This document shows, in pieces, positions 1 through 7,262 of a stretch of DNA of 64,000 nucleotides. The stretch covers positions 434,001 to 498,000 of the forward strand of contig NZ_JBNCNS010000004.1 in assembly GCF_049847105.1 (NCBI RefSeq), given 5' to 3'. Source of the stretch: Gordonia sp049847105 (GTDB taxonomy: Bacteria > Actinomycetota > Actinomycetes > Mycobacteriales > Mycobacteriaceae). The translations under genes were made by a program, and so were the position numbers. Below the pieces are notes generated by a model. It saw nothing but the letters and a program-made list of their open reading frames with translations, was not told where the DNA came from and did not search any database. Within the stretch, counting starts at the first letter, position 1, and the number at the start of each line of letters is the position of its first letter.

Positions 1-167
1 ATGGCGCCTCGGCATGAGCTGTTCGCCCCGATTGCCCAGATGTCATCGCTGTACTGGGTGATGCGGGGGGCCTCGTAGGGACGGGCAGCGGCGCTGCCTG
101 CGCCAACCAACGACACGGCAATGAGCGCAATACAACTACACAGGAGGACCAAGGAACGACGTAACAC
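1..167 (-). CDS. N-terminal part of small secreted two-cysteine protein (paralogue P0), cut by left edge
   Basis: The frame begins at a GTG (167-165) behind an AAAGG ribosome binding site and runs off the left edge after 55 codons. It encodes a signal peptide (RR, a hydrophobic stretch, then AGSAAA) followed by ITQYSDDIWAIGANSSCRGA. That stretch aligns with VSQYSDNIGTFGDHDFCHGA of the secreted protein at 57944-58432, including the first conserved cysteine. It is therefore another member of the family arrayed at 55-58 kb, placed about 55 kb away. The export prediction is clear; the function is unknown. The C-terminal two thirds lie outside the window. Confidence 0.72.
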   Translation of the reverse strand, partial: MLRRSLVLLCSCIALIAVSLVGAGSAAARPYEAPRITQYSDDIWAIGANSSCRGA

Positions 168-319
168 GTTAGGCCTTTCAACTTGAAGCTGGCGACGAGT
201 CAGCATGTATTGGGGACAGGCTAACGGACCGGCATCGGTCGCTGACAATCAGATGACACTCGTGCCTCCCGGCATCCTCCATCCGAACGACAGTGTCTGC
301 GAGCGCCTCTGGTGACCGC

Positions 320-1405
320 CTACGACCCCTGCCCCGCAATCCAGAAGTACACGAGCAAGGCCAGCACGAACACCGCGACGTAGAGCCAACCGATCCAGAT
401 GGCCACGCGCGCAAAGGGTTCGCCGAGCTCGCGACTACGCGCGATGCTCGCCCGCGAGCGATATCCGAGATACAGGCCGACGGGCGCGGTGATCCCGAGG
501 ATCGAGAGCACCAAGGCCCAGATGGCCGTCCGGTTGGTCGGACGGTTCGATGCCGGCGAACGGGACGGCTGAGGTGGCGCGTTATGGGTCCGTGGCGGCA
601 CGGGCTCCTCCGGAACGTCGTCGACGGGTTTGTTGATGGAAGCGGAGTAGGCGAGCGGGCGGGGTTGCTCACTCTGCTCGGTCTTCGCGTCCGGCGTCGA
701 ATCGACAGGACTGAAGTCGTCGGAAGGTCCGAGGAATGGCCCGGGGCGGTTGACGGTCGTCTTGTCGTCGCCGGGGGTCGGTGCTTGCGTCGTCGCGTCG
801 GAAGACGCCGCAGAGTCAGGTGGTGAGGCAGCGCGGGTCGGCGCGGCGCCGGGCGGCGGACCACCTGGCGGAGGACCGGCCGGACCGGACCCGCGAGGAG
901 GCGGACCACCGGGGGGCGGGCCACCGCGCCCCGGCGGGGGCGGACGTTGTCCGGGAGGCGGTCGGTAACCGGGCGGCGGGGGACCACCGCGACGCGGAGG
1001 CGGAGCATTGCGCGGCGGTCCACCGGGGCCGGGGTTCCATGGCGGAGGACCGCTGCCAGGTCCACCGGGCGGGGGCGAACCGGGCGGAACCAGTCCTCGA
1101 CCACTCGGTCCGCGTCGTCCCTGCGGCGGTGGGCCGGGCCTGTTCGCAGGCGGCGGCCCGGATTGAGGCGGGCGGGGAGCCCCACGGCCCGGTGGGGCTG
1201 GGGGTTGTGGTGGCGACTGAGCCGGCCGAGACGGCCCGGAGGCCGGAGGCACCGTGCCGGGCGCGGTGACAGGTGCGGTCGGGCGGCGCTCCCACGGAGC
1301 CGGGATCTGCGGGGCCGGCGTCGCGGCGCTGCGATCGTCGTCCTTCCCGCTGTCCGTGGGATCCGGATCGCCGGGCGGACGCGAGCTGTCGTCGGAGGTC
1401 ACCAT
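320..1405 (-). CDS. Proline-rich DUF4190-type membrane protein
   Basis: This is a 361-residue protein. The first 270 residues are low complexity, very rich in Pro and Gly (many GGPPP and RGGPPP runs). The C-terminal 75 residues hold two hydrophobic segments (AIWALVLSILGITAPVGLYLGY and WIGWLYVAVFVLALLVYFWI) separated by a short polar loop with SRASIARSRELG. That two-helix hairpin is the DUF4190 arrangement found in many actinobacterial membrane proteins. The start is ATG at 1405, in the order MVTSDD. It lies beside cwsA-like, ppiA and rhomboid genes. The Pro-rich arm is probably cytoplasmic and could bind partners (inference). No catalytic motif is visible. Confidence 0.75.
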   Translation of the reverse strand: MVTSDDSSRPPGDPDPTDSGKDDDRSAATPAPQIPAPWERRPTAPVTAPGTVPPASGPSRPAQSPPQPPAPPGRGAPRPPQSGPPPANRPGPPPQGRRGPSGRGLVPPGSPPPGGPGSGPPPWNPGPGGPPRNAPPPRRGGPPPPGYRPPPGQRPPPPGRGGPPPGGPPPRGSGPAGPPPGGPPPGAAPTRAASPPDSAASSDATTQAPTPGDDKTTVNRPGPFLGPSDDFSPVDSTPDAKTEQSEQPRPLAYSASINKPVDDVPEEPVPPRTHNAPPQPSRSPASNRPTNRTAIWALVLSILGITAPVGLYLGYRSRASIARSRELGEPFARVAIWIGWLYVAVFVLALLVYFWIAGQGS

Positions 1406-1484
1406 TACAAATTACCGGTGTGGGCGCGGCGACCGCGCCGCTACCGCTGGGTCGTTCGTCGCAGTGGCCGAGCCTGAGTGGATT

Positions 1485-1667
1485 TCATGACGCCGCCGTC
1501 GTCGAATCCCCTGGTGTGGCGTTGAGTTCCTCGACGCGTGGGACCGTCGCGGACACAGGTGCCGGTTCGCGACGAGAGCGTCGGACGATGACCACCGCGG
1601 CCGCGGTCGCGAGCAGGGAGGTCAGGACCGACACCGCGGCCCACACGTACTTGTTCGGCATGCCCAC
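1485..1667 (-). CDS. Short CwsA-like membrane protein (C-terminal half only)
   Basis: A 60-residue frame starts at GTG 1667 (alternative ATG 1661). It reads MPNKYVW, a hydrophobic helix, then VVIVRRSRREPAP and an acidic tail. The helix-RRS-R-EPxP pattern resembles the C-terminal half of mycobacterial CwsA (Rv0008c), which also sits immediately next to ppiA. The N-terminal half of CwsA is missing: the frame is closed by a TGA only ten codons upstream of the GTG. A second frame just upstream contains MSDTSEVTGGQSGW, so either a frameshift or a naturally short form is possible. CwsA in mycobacteria interacts with Wag31 and CrgA at the poles and septum. The identification rests on position and on the tail motif. 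Confidence 0.55.
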   Translation of the reverse strand: MGMPNKYVWAAVSVLTSLLATAAAVVIVRRSRREPAPVSATVPRVEELNATPGDSTTAAS

Positions 1668-1728
1668 CAGCGTGCCAGCCCGACTGACCGCCTGTCACCT
1701 CGGACGTGTCCGACATGTTCGGGTCAGG

Positions 1729-1791
1729 CCTGTTGGCGGAGCGCCTGTTCGCGGACGGCCCTGTTCGCGGAGGGCCCTGTTCGCGGAGGGC
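1729..1791. repeat. Four tandem 15-16 bp units between cwsA-like gene and ppiA
   Basis: The unit CCTGTTCGCGGAGGGC occurs at 1760-1775 and 1776-1791. A one-mismatch copy lies at 1744-1759 and a more diverged 15-bp copy at 1729-1743. The array sits between divergent genes, just upstream of the ppiA start. It is non-coding in the chosen gene models. Confidence 0.7.
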
Positions 1792-1828
1792 AGAGTGCAG
1801 ACTTGGCGTCAAGTGGTTGGATGGAGAT

Positions 1829-2350
1829 GTGACTACTCAGAAGCAGACCGCGACCCTCCACACCAATCGCGGCGACATCGTTGTCGAACTCTTCCCGAAC
1901 CACGCTCCCAAGACGGTGGCCAACTTCACCGGCCTCGCAGACGGCTCTCAGGAGTACAGCCAGCCGAACGCCTCCGGCGGCGACAGCGGCCCGTTCTACG
2001 ACGGCTCGGTCTTCCACCGCGTCATCGAGGGCTTCATGGTCCAGGGCGGCGACCCGACCGGCACCGGCCGCGGTGGCCCCGGCTACCAGTTCGCCGACGA
2101 ATTCCACCCGGAGCTGCAGTTCGACCGTCCATACCTGCTGGCCATGGCCAACGCCGGGCCGGGCACCAACGGTTCGCAGTTCTTCATCACGGTCGGACCG
2201 ACCCCGCACCTGAATCGTCGCCACACCATTTTCGGTGAGGTCGTCGATCCCGCCTCGCAGCAGGTTGTCGACGCCATCGCGACCACGTCGACCGACCGCT
2301 CCGATCGTCCTCTCGACGAAGTGGTCATCCAGAAGATCGAAATCAACTGA
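1829..2350 (+). CDS. ppiA: Cyclophilin-type peptidyl-prolyl cis-trans isomerase
   Basis: This 173-residue protein is nearly all cyclophilin domain: TATLHTNRGDI, NHAPKTVANF, FHRVIEGFMVQGGDPTGTG, FADEF, LLAMANAGPGTNGSQFFIT and PHLNRRHTIFGEV. The active-site Arg (FHR), Gln (MVQGG) and the FFIT segment are all present. It catalyses proline isomerisation in the cytoplasm; no signal peptide is visible. GTG 1829 was chosen because GGATGGA lies just before it and the predicted N-terminus matches the mycobacterial PpiA start. The ATG at 1821 is out of frame and terminates after three codons. The downstream rhomboid gene stays open in frame back into this stop codon, so the two may be translationally coupled. 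Confidence 0.93.
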   Translation: MTTQKQTATLHTNRGDIVVELFPNHAPKTVANFTGLADGSQEYSQPNASGGDSGPFYDGSVFHRVIEGFMVQGGDPTGTGRGGPGYQFADEFHPELQFDRPYLLAMANAGPGTNGSQFFITVGPTPHLNRRHTIFGEVVDPASQQVVDAIATTSTDRSDRPLDEVVIQKIEIN

Positions 2351-2397
2351 CCGGCCCGCAACAACCCGGACCTCAGTACGCCGCCGGCCCGCCGGCG

Positions 2398-3291
2398 GTG
2401 TGCTTCCGGCATCCCGACCGCCCGACCGGCCTAGCGTGCAGCCGGTGTGGTCGACCTGCCTGCCCGGAATGTTTGCGTCCGGCGGCGGTCGGACAGCACT
2501 GCGTCGACTGCCTGCGCAATGACGGCGTCCAGAAGTCCGTGACACAACCGACGTTCGCCGACCGCGGCATCCGCCCGATGGTCACGAAGCCCATGGTGGC
2601 GGCCCGCCCGTACGCGACGTACGGCCTGATCGCGGTCAACCTCGTCGTCTTCGCGATCTGCGTGATGCAGGCGAAGGGCGTCGACATGGTCCGGTCGCCG
2701 TTGTTCGTCGACTGGGCGCTGGTGAAGCCCTGGGTCGCCGGCGGCGACTACTGGCGACTGCTCACGGCCGGATTCCTGCACTTCTCGGTCACCCACATCG
2801 CGCTCAACATGATCTCGCTGTACATCCTCGGACGTGATCTCGAGGTGGCGATCGGCATCCCGCGCTACCTGGCCGTCTATGTGACGTCTCTACTCGGTGG
2901 CAGCGCGGCCGTGATGGCGTTCGGATCGGTTGCCGTCAACGCCGGTGCGTCGGGCGCGATCTACGGTCTGATGGGCGCCGTGCTGGTCATCGTGCTCAAG
3001 GCGAGGGTCTCGCCGGTCCCGGTGATCTCGATCATCGTGCTCAACCTGGTCCTGTCGGTGACCATTCCCGGGATCTCACTGCTGGCCCACGTCGGCGGCC
3101 TGGTGTTTGGTGCGGCGGCCGCCGCGGGCATCATCTTCCTGCCGCAATGGGTGCTCTCGCCGCAGCGCCGTACGGCCGCATCCGTCAGTCGGGTCGGCTG
3201 GGTCAGTGTGGCGGTTTTGCTGGTCATCGCGCTGGCCATCGGTATCGGGGCCGGGATCGCCTACGCGAACTCCCACGTCCTCGTCGGCTGA
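2398..3291 (+). CDS. Rhomboid family intramembrane serine protease with N-terminal zinc ribbon
   Basis: The N-terminus has a B-box-like zinc ribbon: CFRHPDR, CSRCGRPACPECLRPAAVGQHCVDC. Six or seven membrane helices follow. The rhomboid signatures are H-x(3)-N in the first loop (HIALNMIS), the catalytic GASGAIYG motif and a C-terminal HVGG helix. It would cleave membrane proteins within the bilayer. The first canonical start is GTG 2398, but that cuts directly into the zinc ribbon and has no ribosome binding site. The frame is open upstream, and a CTG at 2347 overlapping the ppiA stop would add TGPQQPGPQYAAGPPAV, a Pro/Gln leader common in such proteins. The true start may therefore be 2347. 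Confidence 0.85.
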   Translation: MCFRHPDRPTGLACSRCGRPACPECLRPAAVGQHCVDCLRNDGVQKSVTQPTFADRGIRPMVTKPMVAARPYATYGLIAVNLVVFAICVMQAKGVDMVRSPLFVDWALVKPWVAGGDYWRLLTAGFLHFSVTHIALNMISLYILGRDLEVAIGIPRYLAVYVTSLLGGSAAVMAFGSVAVNAGASGAIYGLMGAVLVIVLKARVSPVPVISIIVLNLVLSVTIPGISLLAHVGGLVFGAAAAAGIIFLPQWVLSPQRRTAASVSRVGWVSVAVLLVIALAIGIGAGIAYANSHVLVG

Positions 3292-3307
3292 CGACCGGGG
3301 GGCGCGC

Positions 3308-3811
3308 CTACTTGCGTTGATCCTCGACGACGAAGCCGGCCCGCCGGAGGTCGTCGGCGACATCCCCGAGGTCGGCGCCGAGATCCCATCTGCTGAAAAC
3401 CATCAGGCGGGTGTCCTCACGCAGGTCGTCGGTCGGTGGCGTCGCCGGCGCATCCTCGCGGAGCACATCGAACTCGAGTTGGCCGGTGCGCCGACCGATC
3501 CGCCGGAAGTCGATCAGACGGATTCGATCGATTCGATCTCGCGGGTACGTGTGGGTGCCGCCGAGGGTGCGCACCGTGATCGCCGGCTGTGTATCCACAG
3601 TCGTGACGGCAAGCCGTGGACGTATCCACAGCGCGTAACCGGCGAAACCCAACAGCAGAAGTGCGGCGAAGCCCATCAGCACCACCCCGACCGGATCAGA
3701 CGCGGTCAATATCGCCGCGACCAGCAGGATCACCCCGCCGCCGCCCAGCGCAAACGCGGCCGGGCGCGGCGTCGACCATTCGTGCGTGGATAGATCGGCT
3801 GAGTTATCCAC
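3308..3811 (-). CDS. PH-domain membrane protein, Rv0010c-like
   Basis: This is a 167-residue protein with two transmembrane helices near residues 20-60, followed by a bacterial PH-like domain (TVRTLGGTHTYPRDRIDRIRLIDF, then GQLEFDVLREDAP). The length, topology and position next to crgA and ppiA match the mycobacterial Rv0010c type of membrane protein, whose function is not established. The start is GTG 3811-3809, which lies inside a perfect DnaA-box sequence (3804-3812). Its upstream region carries two 20-bp direct repeats that probably control it or crgA. Confidence 0.78.
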   Translation of the reverse strand: MDNSADLSTHEWSTPRPAAFALGGGGVILLVAAILTASDPVGVVLMGFAALLLLGFAGYALWIRPRLAVTTVDTQPAITVRTLGGTHTYPRDRIDRIRLIDFRRIGRRTGQLEFDVLREDAPATPPTDDLREDTRLMVFSRWDLGADLGDVADDLRRAGFVVEDQRK

Positions 3812-3812
3812 A
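3804..3812 (+). promoter_or_regulatory. DnaA-box sequence TTATCCACA with relaxed copies nearby
   Basis: TTATCCACA is the classical DnaA 9-mer. It overlaps the GTG start of the PH-domain gene. One-mismatch versions occur at 3591-3599 and 3622-3630 (GTATCCACA) and, inverted, at 3860-3868 (TGTGGATGA). Binding by DnaA is inference; the origin itself is expected at dnaA-dnaN outside this window. Confidence 0.45.
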
Positions 3813-3830
3813 GGAGTTACTCACAGTGGG

Positions 3831-3883
3831 GATGAGTTACACACATGTGATTTCCACAATGTGGATGAATTACACACATGTGA
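3831..3883. promoter_or_regulatory. Two 20-bp direct repeats with a CACATGTG core, 33 bp apart
   Basis: GATGAGTTACACACATGTGA (3831-3850) and GATGAATTACACACATGTGA (3864-3883) differ at one base. Each contains the palindrome CACATGTG. The centre-to-centre distance is 33 bp, about three helical turns, as expected for cooperative binding on one DNA face. The pair sits between crgA and the PH-domain gene, upstream of the latter. Confidence 0.6.
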
Positions 3884-3903
3884 GCCGGGTGCGTCACCAG
3901 TGG

Positions 3904-4194
3904 TCAGCGCCACCGCATCGTCATCAACAGACCCACCACCATCAGGGCGAATCCGATCAAGAAGTTCCACGGGCCGAGGTTGTACATCCAATGCAGGGCC
4001 TTGCCCTCGGCGCCGAGCGCCGACGGTGTCGCAACGAGGTAGAACACGATGAGCCAGGCGAGCCCGAGCAGCATCAGTCCGAGCATGATCCACACGTAGA
4101 TGTTGCTCGACGGTCCGGCCTTCACCTTCACCGGCGTACGGCTGGCGGGGTTGATGGTGTAGTCGGTCTTCTTCCGGACTTTTGACTTCGGCAT
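3904..4194 (-). CDS. crgA: Cell division protein CrgA
   Basis: This 96-residue protein begins MPKSKVRKK, a basic N-terminal tail, and has two transmembrane helices (YVWIMLGLMLLGLAWLIVFYLV and NFLIGFALMVVGLLMTM). The second is preceded by the conserved LGPWNFLIGF. This is the small CrgA family, which in mycobacteria recruits FtsI, FtsQ and CwsA to the septum and in Streptomyces inhibits FtsZ rings. ATG 4194 was chosen over a longer upstream frame because AAAGGAAG precedes it and the family starts at MPKSK. Confidence 0.93.
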   Translation of the reverse strand: MPKSKVRKKTDYTINPASRTPVKVKAGPSSNIYVWIMLGLMLLGLAWLIVFYLVATPSALGAEGKALHWMYNLGPWNFLIGFALMVVGLLMTMRWR

Positions 4195-4413
4195 GACTTC
4201 CTTTGTAGTGCTGAACAGCGCGTCGGGCTGTCGGTCGGCGCGACGGTGCCGGAGATGGCCCGCATCGGGGGCCCGGCGGTCCGTCGCTCTCGCAAGAGAT
4301 CTGTGTCCACGGTATCTCACCAGGTAGCTGACCCGACAATGTCGCGATTCCGACGTCGGGCGGCACAGAAAACCAGGTGACGCGCATCTGGGCGCCCGCG
4401 GTAGCCTGACGGG

Positions 4414-5097
4414 GTGAATCAGCCGTCTGCGCACGTGGGCGCCGGAAGCACCTCCGGCCGCATCCTGGTCATCGACAATTACGACAGCTTCGTCTACAAC
4501 CTGGTCCAGTATCTGGGCCAGCTGGGCGTGGAGGCCGTGGTGTGGCGCAACGACGACCCGCAGCTCGACGACCCGACCGCCGCGACCGAGGGCTTCGACG
4601 GCGTGCTCCTGAGCCCCGGACCGGGCACTCCGCAGCGCGCGGGCGCGGCCATCCCGATGGTCGGTGTGGCACGGGCGACCGGCATACCGCTCCTCGGCGT
4701 GTGCCTCGGTCACCAGGCGATCGGCGCGGCCTTCGGTGGCACGGTCGACCGCGCGCCCGAACTGCTCCACGGCAAGACGTCGCTGGTGTTCCACGACGAC
4801 GCGGGTGTGCTGGTCGGACTACCGGATCCGTTCACCGCGACGCGCTATCACTCCTTGACCGTGCTCCCGGAGACGATCCCGGACGAATTGATCGTGACCG
4901 GCCGTACCGAGTCCGGCATCGTGATGGCGATGGCGCATCGCGAACTGCCCATTCACGGCGTGCAGTTCCACCCCGAGAGTGTCCTCACGCAGGGCGGTCA
5001 CCGGATGCTGGCGAACTGGCTGGCGATCTGCGGCATCAACATCGACGAATCGCGGGTGGCCGTTCTCGAGGCGGAGATGGTCGACGCGATCGGCTGA
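4414..5097 (+). CDS. trpG: Glutamine amidotransferase component of anthranilate/aminodeoxychorismate synthase
   Basis: This is a 227-residue class I glutamine amidotransferase. The active-site cysteine is in GVCLGHQ, the catalytic His/Glu pair in VQFHPESVLT, and the LVIDNYDSFVYNL start is typical. It supplies ammonia from glutamine to chorismate for tryptophan and/or folate synthesis. Its place beside crgA matches Rv0013 of M. tuberculosis, annotated trpG or pabA. A pabA role is also possible because no trpE or trpD is adjacent. The start is GTG 4414. The DUF881 gene often found between crgA and trpG is absent; 4195-4413 contains no gene. Confidence 0.9.
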   Translation: MNQPSAHVGAGSTSGRILVIDNYDSFVYNLVQYLGQLGVEAVVWRNDDPQLDDPTAATEGFDGVLLSPGPGTPQRAGAAIPMVGVARATGIPLLGVCLGHQAIGAAFGGTVDRAPELLHGKTSLVFHDDAGVLVGLPDPFTATRYHSLTVLPETIPDELIVTGRTESGIVMAMAHRELPIHGVQFHPESVLTQGGHRMLANWLAICGINIDESRVAVLEAEMVDAIG

Positions 5098-5132
5098 CCT
5101 GCGGGATCTCGATACGGTTCCTCGCTGCGCTC

Positions 5133-5225
5133 GTCGCCTACTCGATCGGCAGATGGGCGGGTGGTGACCCGATGGGCGCAAGGGCGGGTCGCCTACTCGA
5201 TCGGCAGACGGGCGCGTGGTGACCG
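5133..5225. repeat. Two ~38-bp direct repeats with 55-bp period after trpG
   Basis: GTCGCCTACTCGATCGGCAG starts at 5133 and again at 5188. The similarity continues through GGGCG-GTGGTGACC. The block lies between convergent trpG and pknB and begins with a CTCGATACGGTTCCTCGCTG element; from memory, that kind of sequence recurs after genes in many actinobacterial genomes. The ending TGACCGGGGAC also abuts the 3' end of fhaA (13702-13712). Confidence 0.7.
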
Positions 5226-5233
5226 GGGACAGC

Positions 5234-7156
5234 TCAGCCGGGCAGCAGACTACCCTTTCCGACGACGATCGAGACCGAGCCGTTCTTGCGCACGCGGGCC
5301 CCGGCGTCGGGTTCCTGACCGACCACCTTACCGTCGTCGGGGCTGGTGATCGGGACGTTCCGGGACGACCGCGTCAGCGTCGTGTCCGCCCAGCCCGCTG
5401 CGGCGAGCGACTGCCGGGCCTGTGCCGGGGTCTGCCCGCGCAGGTTGGGCATCACGAACATGTTGCCCCGCGACACGACGATCTGCACCGTCGAGCCCTG
5501 TTCCACGGTGGTACCCGCCGACGGCGAGCTGCTCACCACCTGTCCGGCCGGCAACTCGGAGTCGCCGGCGATCGAGACCACCTTCAGATTGACCTGTTCC
5601 AGTACGGTCCTGGCCGCATCTTCCGTCTGCCCGGTCACGTCGGGGACGGTGATCTCCCGTGGTCCGTTGCCGACATGGACCACCACGGCACCGTTCACCG
5701 GGGCCTCGGCACCGATGGGCGGCGTGGTGCTCGCCACCTTGTCCTTCAGGTCGGCGCTGGAGTCGACCCGATCGGTCTTCACGTTCGAGAAGCCGAGGAC
5801 GCGCAACGCCTCGGTGGCCTCGTCCGGAGTCTGACCCTGTAGGTCGGGCATCTGGTGTCGCTGTGGTCCGGTCGAGATGTACAGGGTGATCTCGGATCCC
5901 TGCGCGGCCAGTACGTTTTCCGCCGGCGCCGAGCGCGTGGCCGAACCGGGGGCGACGTCCAGACTGGGTTCCTCGAGTTGCTTCACCTTGAACCCGGCCT
6001 TCTCCAGGCTGTTCCGCGCATCGGTCAACGACTTGCCCGCGACGGCGGGCACCGGAACCTGCCGGGCAGAGTCCGAGCTCCACGGAGACCACAGCAACAG
6101 TCCGGCAATCAGGACCACGACAGCCGCGACCGCACCGATCACCGGACCACGGATGCGTCGCCGCGCCGGATCGTCACCGTCCGCGTCGGCGTCGTCACGG
6201 CGGTGGTTGCCGCTGCCACGTCGGACGCCGGCATCGGCAGCGAGGGCGCGGCGCGGGCCGCTGTCCATGAACTCGGTGCGGTCCTCGTCGGACAGCAGCA
6301 TCGGCGCCGATGGTTTGCCGCCGGCGAGCACCTTGATGAGATCGGATCGCAGGTCCGCGGCCGACTGGTATCGGTTGGCCGGGTTCTTGCTCATGGCCTT
6401 GAGCACCACGGAGTCCAGCTCGCGCGGGATCTCCGGACGGATCGACGACGGCCAGGGCGGGTCCTCGTGTACGTGCTGATGCGCGACCGCCACCGGCGAG
6501 TCCCCGGTGAAGGGCGGTTCGCCGGTGAGCAACTCGAACAGCACGCAGCCCATCGAATAGATGTCGCTGCGCGGATCCACCTTGATGCCCCGCGCCTGCT
6601 CCGGCGACAGGTACTGCGCAGTGCCCATGACCGCCGACGTCTGCGTCATCGTCGACGTCGAGTCGCTCATCGCGCGGGCGATGCCGAAGTCCATCACCTT
6701 CACGGCGCCGGACTTGTCGATCATCACGTTGGCGGGCTTCATGTCGCGGTGCACGATGCCGTTGCGGTGGGAGAAGTCCATCGCGGCAGCCACATCGGCC
6801 ATCCAGGTCATCGCCTGTCGCGGTGAGACCTGACCGTTGGCCCGGAGAACGTCGCGCAGCGTCTCGCCGTCGACGTACTCCATCACGATGAACGGCAGAG
6901 GGCCGTCCTCGGTCTCGGCCTCCCCGGTGTCGAAGACCTGCACGATGGTCGGATGGTTCAGTTTCGCCGCGTTCTGTGCCTCGCGGCGGAATCGGAGATA
7001 GAAGGTGGGGTCGCGGGCCAGATCGGCGCGCAACACCTTGACCGCGACGTCACGGTGAAGTCGGAGATCCCGGGCAAAATGGACTTCCGACATCCCGCCG
7101 AATCCGAGCGTCTCACCGAGTTCGTACCGATCGGAGAGATGGTGCGGTGTCGACAT
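5234..7156 (-). CDS. pknB: Serine/threonine protein kinase PknB with four PASTA domains
   Basis: This is a 640-residue receptor kinase. The cytoplasmic kinase domain (about residues 10-275) has the glycine loop GFGGMSEVH, the lysine in VAVKVL, the catalytic loop HRDMKPAN, DFG and SPE. The activation loop contains the threonine-rich segment STSTMTQTSAV. A juxtamembrane linker, one transmembrane helix (about 340-360) and four extracellular PASTA repeats follow. The PASTA repeats bind muropeptide fragments and lipid II in relatives. It phosphorylates cell-wall and division proteins. ATG 7156 was preferred over GTG 7159. It is the last gene of the operon and is dephosphorylated by PstP. Confidence 0.96.
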   Translation of the reverse strand: MSTPHHLSDRYELGETLGFGGMSEVHFARDLRLHRDVAVKVLRADLARDPTFYLRFRREAQNAAKLNHPTIVQVFDTGEAETEDGPLPFIVMEYVDGETLRDVLRANGQVSPRQAMTWMADVAAAMDFSHRNGIVHRDMKPANVMIDKSGAVKVMDFGIARAMSDSTSTMTQTSAVMGTAQYLSPEQARGIKVDPRSDIYSMGCVLFELLTGEPPFTGDSPVAVAHQHVHEDPPWPSSIRPEIPRELDSVVLKAMSKNPANRYQSAADLRSDLIKVLAGGKPSAPMLLSDEDRTEFMDSGPRRALAADAGVRRGSGNHRRDDADADGDDPARRRIRGPVIGAVAAVVVLIAGLLLWSPWSSDSARQVPVPAVAGKSLTDARNSLEKAGFKVKQLEEPSLDVAPGSATRSAPAENVLAAQGSEITLYISTGPQRHQMPDLQGQTPDEATEALRVLGFSNVKTDRVDSSADLKDKVASTTPPIGAEAPVNGAVVVHVGNGPREITVPDVTGQTEDAARTVLEQVNLKVVSIAGDSELPAGQVVSSSPSAGTTVEQGSTVQIVVSRGNMFVMPNLRGQTPAQARQSLAAAGWADTTLTRSSRNVPITSPDDGKVVGQEPDAGARVRKNGSVSIVVGKGSLLPG

Positions 7157-7262
7157 CACCTTGCGCTCACCATCTTTCGCTGCTCGCGATCGTCCGGACG
7201 GTGACCGGGCATGGTTGCCCGGACCGCGCTTCGAAACGACACCTCATCCATTATCGGTCAAC

